Source of the DNA: Phellopilus nigrolimitatus
Lineage: Eukaryota; Basidiomycota; Agaricomycetes; Hymenochaetales; Hymenochaetaceae
NCBI GenBank assembly: GCA_021029095.1
Contig: JAJOHG010000011.1
Coordinates: forward strand, 744,001-808,000
Direction of reading: 5' to 3'
DNA length: 64,000 bases
Under the pieces are notes generated by a model. That model made no database searches and was not told the origin of the DNA. It worked only from the letters and a program-made list of their open reading frames with translations. This document shows positions 63,617 to 64,000 of the stretch, piece by piece. How positions within the stretch are numbered: position 1 is the stretch's first letter; the number at the start of each line of letters is the position of its first letter. Position numbers and translations under genes: made by a program.

Positions 63617-64000
63617 GGTGTCGTGTCCTGCCGAAGCTTCCGGACAATGCTGATGCTGAAAATCACTTAAGTACTCGACTGGAGATTTATCGGAGAACAG
63701 TTGGCACTCCCGGAATTGCAGAAACATGTCATCTCCTCTCTTTACTTCGTTTCGGACCTTCGAAGAACAGTCAGAGCGAGCGCCGAGCGTACATCTGTAA
63801 TGCTCCATAATTTAGTTGACGAAAAGATAAATATACGCAAGATCACCAGGACGTTGGAGCATTCATCCTCAAGTCTTCTCGACGGAAGCAAAATGACCAT
63901 CCAGCACATGTACTTACCGGCCCCGGCGATGGCGTACTGCCTGTAATAATCCACGATCAAGGAAGGTGTAGAGCTCTGAGCCGCGTCATGTGAGACTCGT
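63617..64000. other. Promoter side of the esterase gene, right window edge
   Basis: No further gene recognised. A weak minus-strand open frame (63,742-63,960) could be part of a gene continuing beyond the window, but nothing supports it. Confidence 0.4.

Overview
The window looks like nuclear DNA of a basidiomycete fungus, probably a wood-decaying Agaricomycete. The evidence is genes split by many introns of about 45-65 bp, FunK1-type kinases, F-box proteins of the agaricomycete type, a DUF7330 protein, a BiP ending in HDEL, and a secreted glucuronoyl esterase-like enzyme. I see no bacterial operon, CRISPR array, transposase or reverse transcriptase. Exon limits were read by eye from GT..AG signals and frame continuity, so they are approximate unless stated otherwise.

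Left flank (1-8.7 kb): the 3' end of a TDP1 gene, about 5 kb with no gene I can support, then a complete TPR plus F-box gene.

Centre (8.7-33 kb): a rearranged block. An outer module (3' end of the BiP gene plus an F-box gene) lies at 8,735-12,090 and again, inverted, at 29,655-32,990. An inner module (FunK1 kinase gene divergent from the 5' end of the exosome nuclease gene DIS3) occurs three times: 13,095-16,403, 18,745-22,061, and inverted at 25,652-28,918. Only the third copy carries a complete DIS3. Between the modules lie a GFA-family gene, a wrecked ATP-citrate lyase fragment and a second DIS3 3' fragment. The single BiP gene sits at the right end of the block.

Right flank (35-64 kb): ordinary gene-dense sequence with NUP192, an M28 aminopeptidase, a broken single-pass membrane protein gene, a DUF7330 gene, an amino-acid permease, an ARMT1/DUF89 gene, a divergently transcribed unknown gene, an MGTRG-type unknown gene, an F-box fragment, a PhyH-like dioxygenase, a class 3 lipase and a CE15-type esterase.

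Most genes are independent housekeeping or secreted-enzyme genes, not a pathway cluster. The most interesting structure is the triplicated FunK1-DIS3 module. Copies 2 and 3 form a long inverted repeat around the body of DIS3, so inversion of the middle would still leave an intact DIS3 gene. Copy 3 is also a mosaic of the other two FunK1 copies. A caution applies throughout: single-base frameshifts appear in several otherwise conserved genes, including NUP192, which suggests residual indel errors, so some pseudogene calls may reflect assembly quality.
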